From: Planococcus citri | Taxonomy: Eukaryota > Arthropoda > Insecta > Hemiptera > Pseudococcidae | Assembly (NCBI RefSeq): GCF_950023065.1 | Contig: NC_088679.1 | Span: 78,120,001-78,184,000 of the forward strand | DNA length: 64,000 nucleotides | Direction of reading: 5' to 3' | Shown: positions 32,419 through 44,137 of the stretch, piece by piece | How positions within the stretch are numbered: the stretch's first letter is position 1 | Layout: each line of letters begins with the position of its first letter | The notes under the pieces: generated by a model | The model's input: the letters and a program-made list of their open reading frames with translations, nothing else | Database searches by the model: none | What the model was told of the DNA's origin: nothing | Made by a program: the position numbers and the translations under genes

Positions 32419-32679
32419 GAGCACTCGTTCACACCCCTGAATTTTCCCAAACACACCCAAACATCTCTGAGCACTCATTCACACCGCTGAATTTTCCCAA
32501 ACACACCCGAACATCTCTGAGCACTCATTCACACACCTGAATTTTCCCAAATACACCCGAACATCTCTGAGAACTCGTTGAGCACTCGTTCACACCACTG
32601 AATCTTCCCAAACACACCCAAACATCTCTGAGCACTCATTCACACCGCTGAATTTTCCCAAACACACCCGAACATCTCT
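32419..32679. repeat. 50-bp minisatellite, five units (unit A)
   Basis: Units of GAGCACTCATTCACACCGC, then TTTTCCCAAACACACCC, then GAACATCTCT start at 32,419, 32,469, 32,519, 32,580 and 32,630. An 11-bp partial unit lies at 32,569. Related to the array at 2,045 and duplicated with seven units at 58,083. The repeat runs directly into LINE sequence at 32,680. Confidence 0.9.
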
Positions 32680-32682
32680 GAG

Positions 32683-33117
32683 CCTGCGTGACCACTGGGC
32701 CATTCATGTACACTTGACTAGTAGCATATTGAAGAAAACCCCTAATGAAAATAGGGAATTTATCCACTTTGATAAACTAAAACAAAAGATTTGCTAACTG
32801 ATTGGAGTATAGATTTCAGTGTTGAGGAAGTCGTGAATGTACCACAACATTGAGTGAGAGACAGTGTCAACATGCTCGGAAGCCTTGGGCATTTCCTAGA
32901 TTGATTTACCTCGCACAAGAAAAAGTTAGGTTGTTCAAAACTTTGAAAAAGCGAGATGATTTGGGTATTAGACTGAAATATAAAGAAATTTCAAAATTAG
33001 TAGTTCAGCAAAGTAGATGGGAAAATAAACAATTTCACACAAGGTTTTTGGATAACTATGGGAAAGTCCCCAAAAAATTACTGGGCACACATAAAAAATG
33101 TAAAAGATGGCCATAAA
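32683..33117 (+). pseudogene. LINE remnant, end of endonuclease and EN-RT linker (unit A)
   Basis: Starts at the GACCACTGGGCCATTCATG motif (the SDH end of the endonuclease), also present at 7,568. The 88-codon frame at 32,850-33,116 contains KPWAFPRLIYLAQEK and a basic YKEISKLV...W-E-N-K helix-like stretch, typical of the linker between endonuclease and reverse transcriptase in non-LTR elements. Compared with the duplicate at 58,446 it lacks about 50 bp after GAGGAAGT, which breaks the frame upstream. It ends in a stop before any RT motif. Confidence 0.7.
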
Positions 33118-33990
33118 AAGGCAGTTGAGAAATGTCACAAAATTTTTCCAATTTTTTTAGAAATGTGAAAGATTGGTAAAAAACTTGTATCAATAAAATG
33201 AGTCGAAATTCGAAATAAACGCATTTAATAATCCAAAAATTCGTACAATAAACCGTACTTAGGTCATATGAATTTTTCATTTTTTTGTTTTTACTTTTTT
33301 TAAAGTTATTTTCGAAGGATTGATCCGTAAAAAAAAGGGAGAAAAAAATTACGACAATTTAACCGATCGAAAAAATAATGGGTATCGAATTATATGTTTC
33401 AAATTCTGACTTTACAAAACGTTTCATCCTAAAATCAAAATTATTTTCCCCCTCTCTTCGAAACAAGCCATACGGAGAGGTAATGGGAGGCCAAAATTTC
33501 GAAAAATGCAATATAACCTATTAAAATCTAGATTATTAGATACGCTAATTCTTCATATTATCCTTCTCTTTTTTCTCGAAAACCTAACAACCAAAAAACG
33601 AGCTACGAGTAAATAAAACGCAACAATAAATATCAATCGAAAAATGGTATAATTTCTTTCCAAGTAGGTATCAGCTGACGTAAAAATATTATTAATCATA
33701 CAACAATAACAAAAACAATTAAACAAAGAACTTAGTCTTTTGAGATTTTCTCTTATATACGAGTAGAAACCATCCGATCAACAAAATCCAAACACGAGGA
33801 AAAAAGAGAACAAACAAGAAAAAAAACACACAAAAATGGGAAGGAAGAAGGAAGGAAAACTATTCAAGTAGGTATCCGTTAGCAGCCTGAGTCTAAAAAA
33901 TTGATCTCGCAGTTTAGATCCTATTTCGACACAGGCAGCAGAATGAAAAAAAAACTACAAATACGTAGTTGGGTTTAATATTTTCAAAAA
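33118..33990 (+). repeat. Right end of duplicated unit A, no gene
   Basis: Nearly identical to 58,924-59,771; similarity stops after GGGTTTAATATTTTCAA. Contains A-rich runs and a GGAAGGAAGAAGGAAGG tract. No gene seen. Confidence 0.75.
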
Positions 33991-34174
33991 TGATTTTTTA
34001 GTTTTGAATTTGATTTCCAAATGCTAAAAAGCTAAAAAAAAAAAAAAAATGCGAATTTTTGATTTTGGATTTTAATTCCTACCTGGCAATAGAACAATTC
34101 AAATTTTTGTCAAGTTAGTAAGTACCTACATATAAAACCATGGTTTTTGAACATTTGAAATATTATTCAATAGG
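33991..34174. other. Inter-unit spacer, no gene
   Basis: AT-rich with a run of 16 A residues near 34,034-34,049. Unlike the DNA that follows unit B. Confidence 0.45.
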
Positions 34175-34176
34175 TA

Positions 34177-35101
34177 GGGGAGATTGTTGTACCCCGGACC
34201 TGTTGTACCAGGGACCTTTCCCTCACTAACGCCACTTGCGGAATTCGGACCCCACTACGTTTTAAAGCATCACTAGGGTATGCCACAAAATGAACTATAG
34301 GCGATAAAGTTTTCATTTGAAAATTTTGCACACGATTATCAGGTTTTAAAACGAAAAGTTACATTTTGCCATGTTTTGTGAACTCATTTTGACCTGTTGT
34401 TTATTTGAAATTTGTCAAAGCAATTAGTGCAACGTGTAGCTACACCATCCAAGTGTAAGTACACATATTCACTTTTTGGAAAAATATTGTGTGAAATTTT
34501 GTAGAAATTTTTTTCTAAATTTTGGGAGGTCTTGTACCTGGGACCAAATTTTATCGTGTACCACGGACCGCAATTTTTTCATCTAATTTTCACGAATTTT
34601 GATACTTTTTCAGATGCCAGGATGCCCTTTACACAGTTTTTACATTGTAGCATCTGAAAACGTTTCAAAATTTATTTGAAATTGGTGGAAATTTGAAGAA
34701 AAATCTATGGTCCGTGGTACAACATGACAAACTTATGAAATTTAAAAAGAAAAATTCTGCAAAATTTTATATGATCTTATTGTAAAAAGTAAATATGTAT
34801 AATGAATGTCTATGATCCATACGCGAACTTTATGCCTTCACGGCCAACTTTTAGGCATTTTCCGGGGTAAATTTCCTTTTGGTCCTTGGTACACGACCCG
34901 TTGTACCATGGACCAAAAAAAAGTGACTTTTTCAAAAAATTCTGGAGGGGAGGGGAATGAGTTTTGAACAAATGTGAATATCTCGTTTTTTTTGTAAAAG
35001 ACCATTCTTTGATGCACCCTATTCACATTTTCAAAAATAATTAATGGGTGGAGTCCACTCCCAAAAAACGAAAAATCGGTCCCTGGTACAACAATCTCCC
35101 C
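34177..35101. mobile_element. 925-bp MITE-like element built of GTACC/GGACC motifs
   Basis: Termini are GGGGAGATTGTTGTACC and its perfect inverse (17 bp), flanked by TA on both sides (34,175-34,176 and 35,102-35,103). The interior repeats the theme TTGTACC...GGACC in both orientations (for example near 34,200, 34,530, 34,555, 34,715 and 34,890), so the element can fold at several levels. No transposase frame. TA flanks suggest a TA-targeting DNA transposon family, but the terminus is not one I recognise. Confidence 0.8.
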
Positions 35102-35103
35102 TA

Positions 35104-35497
35104 CTTTTGTTTCCAATTCACCCTTACAAAATGGAAAGGGGGTTTGGGGTAAACAGGTTGAGAAAATTGGGGGGAAAAGTTGGGAATATTTCAGTCTCGT
35201 CTCATCCTCAAGATTTCGTTAGGTACATACATATTTAACTTCATAAACATAGTATAATCCATTTATAACTTTGAAAAAGAGAATAGTACCTAATTGCAAT
35301 TCAAATCGTTGAGAATATTATCTGAAAAATGAATATTTTAATCGACATAAGAAAGAGATGAAAAATATAAAAACGAGTGTTTTAATATATTGGGTTAAAA
35401 TTATTGATGAAAAGAAATCAAAACTTGACAACATTGCTTTGGCATTAAAAGAATTGCGTTTGGGACCAACCAAAAATTATGTTTTGAGAATTTGAAA
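35104..35497. other. AT-rich spacer, no gene
   Basis: No recognisable gene or element. Confidence 0.45.
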
Positions 35498-35630
35498 AAA
35501 ATACTTATCTGACTACGTTTTCAATCAACTACCTAAAAAATTCAAACATTTTGTCATTTATTTTTTTTTTGGTCTTCTAAAACTTCAAAGAGAAGGAATT
35601 TTCGCGACACCGCTCTTTTCAAAATTAATC
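35498..35630 (+). repeat. Dispersed repeat, copy 2
   Basis: Shares ordered blocks with 10,205-10,375 (CTACGTTTTCAATCAACTA, GGTCTTCTAAAACTTCAAA, GAAGGAATTTTCGCGACA). Found outside the two duplicated units, so its dispersal is independent of the large duplication. Confidence 0.65.
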
Positions 35631-36121
35631 CGTTCAATGAAAACGTTGCTGTCCTACTTTAATGGTAATGTAAAAACTTTATGGTCAAGTAAGTATTTAA
35701 AAAACATCTTCAAATATCCCAGAATGCATTACAATACTCATTTTTCCCTTTAAAATTTATGAAATATGAAAAAAAAAATGTTCAAAGTTGTGTGAACAAA
35801 AAAATGACTAAGGCGACTTTCACAATTAGCCCTTCAAATATTATACAACGGAGTAAACAGCAGAATTCAAAGAATTTTCAACTCAAAATTTTGTTGTATT
35901 TTTACTATACATTTCGGAATTGTACATATCTTGATCACCCAGAAAGTAAACAAATCATTTAAAACTATTTTTTTTTGGTAAGAACTTGAATTTTTCATCG
36001 CACTCATTCTCACAAAATTTTTAATAACCCCCGGATACCCAGAAGAATGTTGAAATGCGCACACGCGGAATTTTTTCAGATCTACCTATTTACAAAGCTG
36101 CATCGTTTCAAAATGAATTTC
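35631..36121. other. 3' flank of AAA-ATPase gene B
   Basis: AT-rich. Unlike the corresponding side of gene A, where the 490-bp tandem repeat lies. No gene seen. Confidence 0.45.
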
Positions 36122-38140
36122 TCAAAAAATATGAAATTTGTCCAGCCATCTCTGTTTTACTTCATCAAACTTTTTTTCCACCTCACTAGAGCTGGCTTCA
36201 AATTTATCTAATTCGGGTTCACCATCATTTACGGGTAAAAAAATCCAATCCGTCAAGTCGGCATACCCTTGTTTTTTAGGAAGTTCGAAAGCTATAGACA
36301 AAAAAAAAATTCTTTTTGGGTTACCTATCTTGTTCATCATAGACTCTCGGTAATATCGGATGTATGTTAATAACTGTTCCATACCCTTCGCAGCTACGGA
36401 GTCACCATCTGATCCAGTTGTGGTTCTTATTTCAATGGCGTAATTGGTAAGCAGGTTTTCAGTCCACATATCAATATCTCCACCATCATTTCTTCCTCCA
36501 GTGCTTTTCTTAAATATCACTCCACATTCGTGGTCTATGCCCGCCAATTCAAACAGCATGGTCAACCTCCTGGTGACCTCGTGTGACTTAATGTCTTGTT
36601 TTAGAGGATGCTCGAATGCAGGGAATCCAATTTTTCCCAAAACGGACATAGCTGCTCCAACTCGTTCATAGTCAAGGTGATAGCGAAGTGCACGCAGCTC
36701 GGTTTTACGGAAGTTCTGGTATCGTTGCTGTGCCAAAGGATCATAGGACAATATTGATTTATTAATGGCTGTTTCAATTTCGAAATTTGGTATTCTTAAA
36801 ATAAGATCATTGGATTTCTGACCATTCATTGTGTAATACCCGTTTAAGAACATCCAGTCTATTAATTCTGTCTGTTCACTTTCAATCACAGACGTGGTGA
36901 TAGTACTTTTAGAAACTGGTGTTCCTTTTATTAAATCGTCTAATGATATATGTTGTTTGTAAAACATTTCGGGAATGGGATCCATCGAACCTGTTTGAAT
37001 CCAGTAGCATCCAAATTGTTTATTTCTTATGCTGGAGATGGTTGATACTGGGTTAAATACCCGCTCAGAGCGATTATTTGGGTCGAACTGATAACCGTCA
37101 TACCAGTTTCTCATTTTATCCATGATATCTTTGAAAGGTACTGACTCGCTCTTTGCAAACTCTTCTATGTGGTCTCGCATGTGCTCTGTTATTTCCTCTT
37201 CTGTAAAACCAAAGGCTTCAGCAAATTCCGGATTGTAAGTTTCATCCACAATATTATTGGCACCGCTTTGAAGAACTGTCAAGGTTAATTTAGATACGCC
37301 TGTAATGAACAAAAATGCGACCTCGTCAACTTCATTTTTTATAATGCCAAATATGTCATCCAAGAACTCTCTTATCTCTTTTGCCAAATCTATGTTATTT
37401 TTTGAAATTGCGTATTCGTATGGATAATCGTACTCGTCCACGAGAACAATTACAGGTATGCTGTTGAATTTGCAATACAAGGCTGAGATAAGTAATCTAG
37501 TGCTACCATAACCGGATTCAAAATCCTCAATCTTGTATGAATTAGCAATCTTTGTTAAGATTTTATAATACTCTGACTTAAATTCGTAAATAGTCGTGAA
37601 TTTTTCCATAAGTTTGAAATTCAATTTAATAACTGGGTATTCTATCCAGTCACCTCCATCATCAGGTTTGGGTAATGGTATGAATGTGTTCCTGTTTCCC
37701 CATTTTCCAATAAATAATCCCTCGAATAACTCACTTCTCCCTCTGAAAAATTGCTCCATCATCTGCAGAAACAATGATTTCCCGAAACGTCTAGACCGCG
37801 TTATTAGTCTCCTTCTTGCTGTTTGATTTACAACCAGCTTCCATAGGTATTTTGTTTTATCAATGTACAAACACGACTGATTGCGGATAATTTTCCACTC
37901 AAGATCCGGACCTGGCAAAGGACGTGTTACCTTATTATTGGACGGTGTTGGGTTATTGTTGTTTTGAGGTGGTGTGTGTGAATTTGCCAAAGTTGAGCCA
38001 ACATATTGTAAGAAAAGGATACCAGTCACAGCAATTGCAAAAGATGATTGCTTCTTAGTATTCATTTTCAACAACATTGAACTGAAATCAGAGAATAATA
38101 TTATATTTAATAATTTCATTTGGTAAGCGAGTCTATTCAA
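36122..38140 (-). CDS. Bacterial-type AAA-ATPase with C-terminal PD-(D/E)XK-like domain, copy B
   Basis: 672-codon paralogue of copy A, with the same order: signal-peptide-like N-terminus, YIDKT (about 92-96), TRSRRFGKS Walker A-type loop (114-122), IVLVDEYD Walker B (231-238), FITGVSK (278-284), WYDGY (346-350), GGDIDMW (553-559). The nuclease E-x-K position reads E570-I-R572, so the usual lysine is replaced. Residues 1-393 are nearly identical to copy A, while 394 onward differ at many positions: the duplication breakpoint lies in the gene. The tail after DWIFLPV is longer than in copy A, acidic then basic, ending DKFHIF. Alternative starts equivalent to those of copy A lie at 38,077 and 38,065. 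Whether it is expressed, and whether Arg permits catalysis, cannot be read from the sequence. Confidence 0.9.
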   Translation of the reverse strand: MNRLAYQMKLLNIILFSDFSSMLLKMNTKKQSSFAIAVTGILFLQYVGSTLANSHTPPQNNNNPTPSNNKVTRPLPGPDLEWKIIRNQSCLYIDKTKYLWKLVVNQTARRRLITRSRRFGKSLFLQMMEQFFRGRSELFEGLFIGKWGNRNTFIPLPKPDDGGDWIEYPVIKLNFKLMEKFTTIYEFKSEYYKILTKIANSYKIEDFESGYGSTRLLISALYCKFNSIPVIVLVDEYDYPYEYAISKNNIDLAKEIREFLDDIFGIIKNEVDEVAFLFITGVSKLTLTVLQSGANNIVDETYNPEFAEAFGFTEEEITEHMRDHIEEFAKSESVPFKDIMDKMRNWYDGYQFDPNNRSERVFNPVSTISSIRNKQFGCYWIQTGSMDPIPEMFYKQHISLDDLIKGTPVSKSTITTSVIESEQTELIDWMFLNGYYTMNGQKSNDLILRIPNFEIETAINKSILSYDPLAQQRYQNFRKTELRALRYHLDYERVGAAMSVLGKIGFPAFEHPLKQDIKSHEVTRRLTMLFELAGIDHECGVIFKKSTGGRNDGGDIDMWTENLLTNYAIEIRTTTGSDGDSVAAKGMEQLLTYIRYYRESMMNKIGNPKRIFFLSIAFELPKKQGYADLTDWIFLPVNDGEPELDKFEASSSEVEKKFDEVKQRWLDKFHIF

Positions 38141-38165
38141 AATATTTCAAAAATTACGTTTTATT

Positions 38166-38172
38166 TTTTATA
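38166..38172 (-). promoter_or_regulatory. Candidate TATA box for AAA-ATPase gene B
   Basis: Same minus-strand GTATAAAAAAT as upstream of gene A, at the same distance from the frame. Sequence match only. Confidence 0.4.
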
Positions 38173-38484
38173 CACTTTTCAAAAACCTTCTCTTTCATGA
38201 TATGCAAGAGAGGGGAAAGGGGTGGGAAGTACATCATTTTACACTTCAGTACCTACTTCCAATACATGAATAATCACTTGTATTTTTTTCGATTTTGGCA
38301 ATAGACTAGCGGCACACTTACAAGTTGTATCTATGGAAAACTTTGTGATGAGTTAGTTACCTAGGTACTTGTTTGTAAATCTGGTTGAAAAAAAAAACAA
38401 GCCAAAGAATTTTTCAACTTTTAGAACGAAAGTAATAGTGCTATGCACACTATAAAAGGAATGTTGGCGCATACACAAATAATT

Positions 38485-38886
38485 CCTAAGAGCTGAAAAT
38501 GGTAAACTTCACTTCAACCATTGAAATGCTGACGAACAGCTGCCCAAATCGTGATCGTCTAGGAAAAAAGGCACCTATAAGATCGCATTTATCAAAATAG
38601 CTTTTTTTGGGGAGGAGGGGGGGGGGTTCGGGACCGGAAAAGTCTCAAAAATTGATTGAAATCATTTTCGAAGTCCCTACGATGCTGAATCATACCTAAA
38701 ATTAACATTTAGTACAAGAATTTTTATTCAAAATTATTGCAAAAAAGTCTTAAAAAAAAAATTTCATACTTGAGCTAAAATTAATTTTTGAAGTTTTTTT
38801 TCGGATTGGGGCCCGGAAAACCTTCAAAAATTGATTGAAACCATTTTCAAAGTCCCTAAGTTGCTAAATCATACCCGAAATGACAG
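38485..38886 (+). repeat. Outer inverted repeat, left arm (unit B)
   Basis: Unit B counterpart of 16,360-16,761; inverse at 45,197-45,590. Confidence 0.83.
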
Positions 38887-40786
38887 TGGCGGACTGGGTC
38901 GGTTCGGGGCCCCTGGCGGATACACTGAATGGGGCCCCCAAAATGTTTTCCCTTCCCCCTTAACAGTGGCATATAGCCAGGATTTTTTCAAGGAGGGGGT
39001 AAAACCAGATTTTTAGGCATGCAAAATCGAAATATAGGGGTAATTTTCTGGAAACCTGTTCGTAATGTGTGGTGATTTTATGAAAACGAAGGCAAAATTA
39101 CTGCTCGAGCGAAGCGAGAGCGAAAATTTTTAGAAAAAATGGATCCAAACAACAAAAAAAACGTCTATTTTTGCATGTTTTATTTCAAATTTTCGCTCGC
39201 AAGGGGGGCAATGGCCCCCTTCGCACCCCTTGGGTACGCCTCTGCCCCTTCAGAATCGTTCTCGTTCTGTTTTTTTTCAAGGTTTAGATACTTGAATGCA
39301 AGTTATGCGATTGATTTTTGCTTTTGTCTTTTTATTCAATATTGATATTATAGCAAAAAAGAGGAGATTTTTTGAGAGAGGGTGGACAAAATATTTTCCA
39401 TAAGAAAAAAATACCAATTTTACCAAATAAGATGACGACTTTTTACAGTACTTACTTTGTCAATTGATATAATATAATTCGCATTTGGGCTTATGAAAAA
39501 TTCTTATTTCCCCTTTTGAAATTTTATGGAAGTTTCAAAAATTGATTTTTTTTGGTTTAGAGAAGAGATTAACCCGAGCAAAGCGAGGGCAAAAGCTTTT
39601 AAAAATTCGTACTTTGAGAGGTTAAAATACAAGAATATTTTGAGATGACAAAAAGGGTAGGGGTTGAACCTGTAACTGCTTTGCCATCATTAGCCTGATT
39701 TTCCTTGCAGTTTGTGGTTCGGTATTTAGCCATGGTGACGCTTTTTGACATCCACCGTCCGCCCCCCTCTGAAAAATAGATACTTTTTAATTTGGGAAAA
39801 TTTGGCCAAAAAAACACAATTTTATAACCTTGTAAGCAAATTTGACAAAAAACAGGACTTTAGTTTGACAATTTTTAAACAAAAATTGGACTTTTTAAAC
39901 GCGAAAATGATTTTTTTTTAATGTTTGGAGTGAGGATAGAGGCTACAAAAAATTATGAAGTTGCTACTTTCGAGAATTGGCGTGCCCCCCCCCAAAAATA
40001 AATAACCAAAAAAGGCCTTGAAAAATATCGTGCTAACACCTTTTATATCTTTTAAAAATGCTGTGCTTACTGCATACCTCCTGAATTGTCGTTCTTAAAC
40101 CACTTTTTATCGTTCAAATGACGTGCAAGCCACCTCCTTTATCGTTCAAGGAGTGAACTACCTGCAGAAAGCGAGCGGGAATCCGAGTGAAACGAAGAGC
40201 GTCTCAAATAAAAACATAAGTTAATGTCCAGAGACGAGCCCGCGGATTATCAAAGGGAGACCCCAGCAGGTGCATGGTTCCAGTGAAATGAGGATAGACC
40301 AACCAAAAACCATCCTTTATGAAAATGGACTCTAGGATGCCTTTTATCGCTATACGACTTGAAATTGCCATTTACCCCCCCCCCTCCATCCTCACACCAT
40401 CTCCAGAGATGCAAGTGTAGGTCAATTCTTCAGTAGATTTTTATACTGACATCGTTTTTTTTTGTTTTTTTTTTTTGGTTGGCGGAGTTTTTGCTTTTTA
40501 GAAGTATTTTTGGTGGATATCATATTTTTTTTTTAAATTATTAAAATTAATATATCTGGCGACGCTACCGCGTCGCCACCCCGCCCTACCCACGGTTCCA
40601 AACTCGTCCAACGTGTTGGAAAGGTAGGCGGCGGCAACACCGCGGAGTTATATTCTCAAATAATTTCACCATGATATTAGCGATATTTCAAACGCAATTT
40701 TCTCAAAAACTATGCGTTTATTCAAAAAAACGCAAGAATACTTTTTTTCTTAATTTTCGAAGACCTTTCAGAATATATAAAAACAA

Positions 40787-42246
40787 TTTTTGTATGATGA
40801 AAATTCGCGAAGCTTCAAGAACCCTGTTTTTTGTCATTTTGGTAAAATTCTTTCTTAAGTCTCACTTAAAGTTTGAAGAATTGGCCGAACCAATTTTGAT
40901 GAAATTTGGAATACAGCTTTGATTTGTTATCCATTACTGACTAAGGGTAAAAAATTGTAAATTTTTTGAAAATTGACCCTGACCCCCCCCCTTTTTGGGC
41001 CCCAAATATTTTCAAAACCGGCCCAAACTATCAAAAGGCACTTCTCCAGCACAAACTTGATATTCATGCAAAAAATGAGCTTTGTAGCCCAATTACATTG
41101 AATCGTTAGATAGCGCTACTAGCACACAATTCCGTGTGTTGACTGATTTTCACCTAGCTCCCTTCTGCTTTAATATCGAGACAGAGAATGGCAAATGTGA
41201 GTTTTGACTCCAAGATTTACGATCAAATTTTTTTTCACTGTTTTAATTACGATGAAGGTAGAAGTTCGCAACAGTTTCATTTGTTAAGTGTTTTCAAACA
41301 AAATATACACACTACATTGAAGGTAGAAGTTTGCGATTATTTCATAGTCCAGGAAAATTAGCTCAAAAATAGGGTCATAGGGAAAAGTTTGATAACAAGC
41401 TGAATTTTGGTATACGAGGGTTTTTTGATACACTGAACACGAATTTGGGGTGTCCAGGTAAATCCGGTTTACACTTCCCCCTTTTTTGTGGACCTTAAGC
41501 CTCCAAATTTGTTTTTTTGCGTTCAAGTCCGAAAATACACAATTTTATGCAAAATGCTTCTCATCGATTTTGTTTTACTATTCTGCGTCGAATGAAGAGT
41601 CAGCGAAGTTTCCCACCCCAAGGAGGGTGGACCTATGGTCACTCAAAGTAGGGGTGCACTGTGGACTGTGAGCACCCTCAAAATAAGCGTAATTCAAAAA
41701 CATACAATGAACCCTAAAAAAATGGCAATGATATCCTCCCCTATGTTTTTTGGGTCGGAAAATACGAATTTGACAACAAAAAATTGTAGGGGGTGGTGGA
41801 TGAGGGGGTGAGGGGATGAGAAATTCAAAATTTGGCCATAATGATGTGTGATATGTCGAAATGTATGTTTTTGAGGGTGTAGATCACGAATTTGACAATA
41901 TTTTTTTCGTAGGGGTCAATGGTGGGGGCTGAGGGGTGAAAATTGTTAAAAATTCAAAATTCGACAATAATGATGTGTGATATATCGAAATGTATGTTTT
42001 CGAGGTTGTAGATCACTAATTTGACAATATTTTTTTCGTGGGGGTTAATGGTGGGGGATGAAGGGGTGAGAAATTCAAAATTTGGCCATAATGATGTGTT
42101 ATTTGTCAAAATGTATGTTTTTGAGGGTGTAGATCACGAATTTGACAATGTTTTTTTCGTAGGGGTGAATGGTGGGGAGTAAAGGGTGTGAAAACGATGA
42201 AAAATTCAAAATTTGAATATAATGAAGTGTGATATGTCGAAATGTA
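40787..42246 (+). repeat. Inner inverted repeat, left arm (unit B)
   Basis: Unit B counterpart of 18,660-20,120, with the same four subrepeats near the loop. Small changes (for example near 41,620, where a short deletion breaks the frame seen in unit A) show that these frames are not under coding constraint. Confidence 0.88.
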
Positions 42247-42633
42247 CCAAGTATGAATAATTCAACTGAATGTGAGTAATTTTCATCAATTTACTCGATT
42301 TTAGTTGTTATAAAGTAATTATAGAGGTATAATTTACGTTAAAACTCCGTTTTTTGCCTACTCTGCTGCAGAAATAGGAATAGAACAAATGTTAGCACGT
42401 AGATGCACGGGAAATTCCAGTGGCTAGTAATACTAAAGATAATGTATTTCAAGATGTCAATTGCCATTTTTGCCCCCGAATACCCCGGCGACCACAACAG
42501 TCAATTATAGCGAAAAATCATGGTGAATTTTGTTTAAATGTTACAAATTTTTTCTTCCAGGGACTTTGACGGCTCCCCAGTAGAAAATTCTCCATCCCCC
42601 ACCCTTCACCCCTTCTACGCCCTCAAAAACATA

Positions 42634-44137
42634 CATTCCAACATATCACACATCATATTCAAATTTTGAATTTTTCAACGTTTTCACCCCCTTCACTCCC
42701 CACCATTCACCCCTACGAAAAAAACATTGTCAAATTCGTGATCTACACCCTCAAAAACATACATTTTGACATATCACACATCATTATGGTCAAATTTTGA
42801 ATTTTTCACCCCCTTCATCCCCCACCATCAACCCCTACGAAAAAAATATTGTCAAATTCGTGATCTACACCCTCAAAAACATACATTTCGACATATCACA
42901 CATCATTATGGCCAAATTTTGAATTTCTCATCCCCTCACCCCCTCATCCACCACCCCCTACAATTTTTTGTTGTCAAATTCGTATTTTCCGACCCAAAAA
43001 ACATAGGGGAGGATATCATTGCCATTTTTTTAGGGTTCATTGTATGTTTTTGAATTACGCTTATTTTGAGGGTGCTCACAGTCCACAGTGCACCCCTACT
43101 TTGAGTGACCATAGGTCCACCCTCCTTGGGAGTGGGAAACTTCGCAGACTCTTCATTCGACGCAGAATAGTAAAACAAAATCGATGAGAAGCATTTTGCA
43201 TAAAATTGCGTATTTTCGGACTTGAACGCAAAAAAACAAATTTGGGGGCTTAAGGTCCACAAAAAAGGGGGAAGTGTAAACCGGATTTACCTGGACACCC
43301 CAGATTCGTGTTCAGCGTATCAAAAAACCCTCGTATACCAAAATTCAGCTTGTTATCAAACTTTTCCCTATGACCCTATTTTTGAGCTAATTTTCCTGGA
43401 CTATGAAATAATCGCAAACTTCTACCTTCAATGTAGTGTGTATATTTTGTTTGAAAACACTTAACAAATGAAACTGTTGCGAACTTCTACCTTCATCGTA
43501 ATTAAAACAGTGAAAAAAAATTTGATCGTAAATCTTGGAGTCAAAACTCACATTTGCCATTCTCTGTCTCGATATTAAAGCAGAAGGGAGCTAGGTGAAA
43601 ATCAGTCAACACACGGAATCGTGTGCTAGTAGCGCTATCTAACGATTCATTTTGGTACCTATTACAAGTTTTTTCAACTGGCAACACTACTAGAACAGTT
43701 TTTCGCGTTTTTCTCAAAATCGTTTATGGTGGCAAAATAATGTGAGTTTTGATTCTCAGCTCCTCAAATATACACATCATTTTTTTCAAAATTGGTCATT
43801 TTTTAGCATCTTTAGACTCAGCTCAAGCTTGATGTAATTGGGCTACAAAGCTCATTTTTTGCATGAATATCAAGTTTGTGCTGGAGAAGTGCCTTTTGAT
43901 AGTTTGGGCCTGTTTTGAAAATATTTGGGGCCCAAAAGGGGGGGGTCAGGGTCAATTTTCAAAAAATTTACAATTTTTTACCCTTAGTCAGTAATGGATA
44001 ACAAATCAAAGCTGTATTCCAAATTTCATCAAAATTGGTTCGGCCAATTCTTCAAACTTTAAGTGAGACTTAAGAAAGAATTTTACCAAAATGACAAAAA
44101 ACAGGGTTCTTGAAGCTTCGCGAATTTTCATCATACA
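42634..44137 (-). repeat. Inner inverted repeat, right arm (unit B)
   Basis: Unit B counterpart of 20,508-22,010, including the extra stretch of about 185 bp that is absent from the left arm. Confidence 0.88.

Noticed and set aside
32419..32679. Regular 50-bp direct repeats, considered as a CRISPR array
   Set aside because: Units are contiguous, with no unique spacers, in eukaryotic DNA and with no cas genes. A minisatellite.
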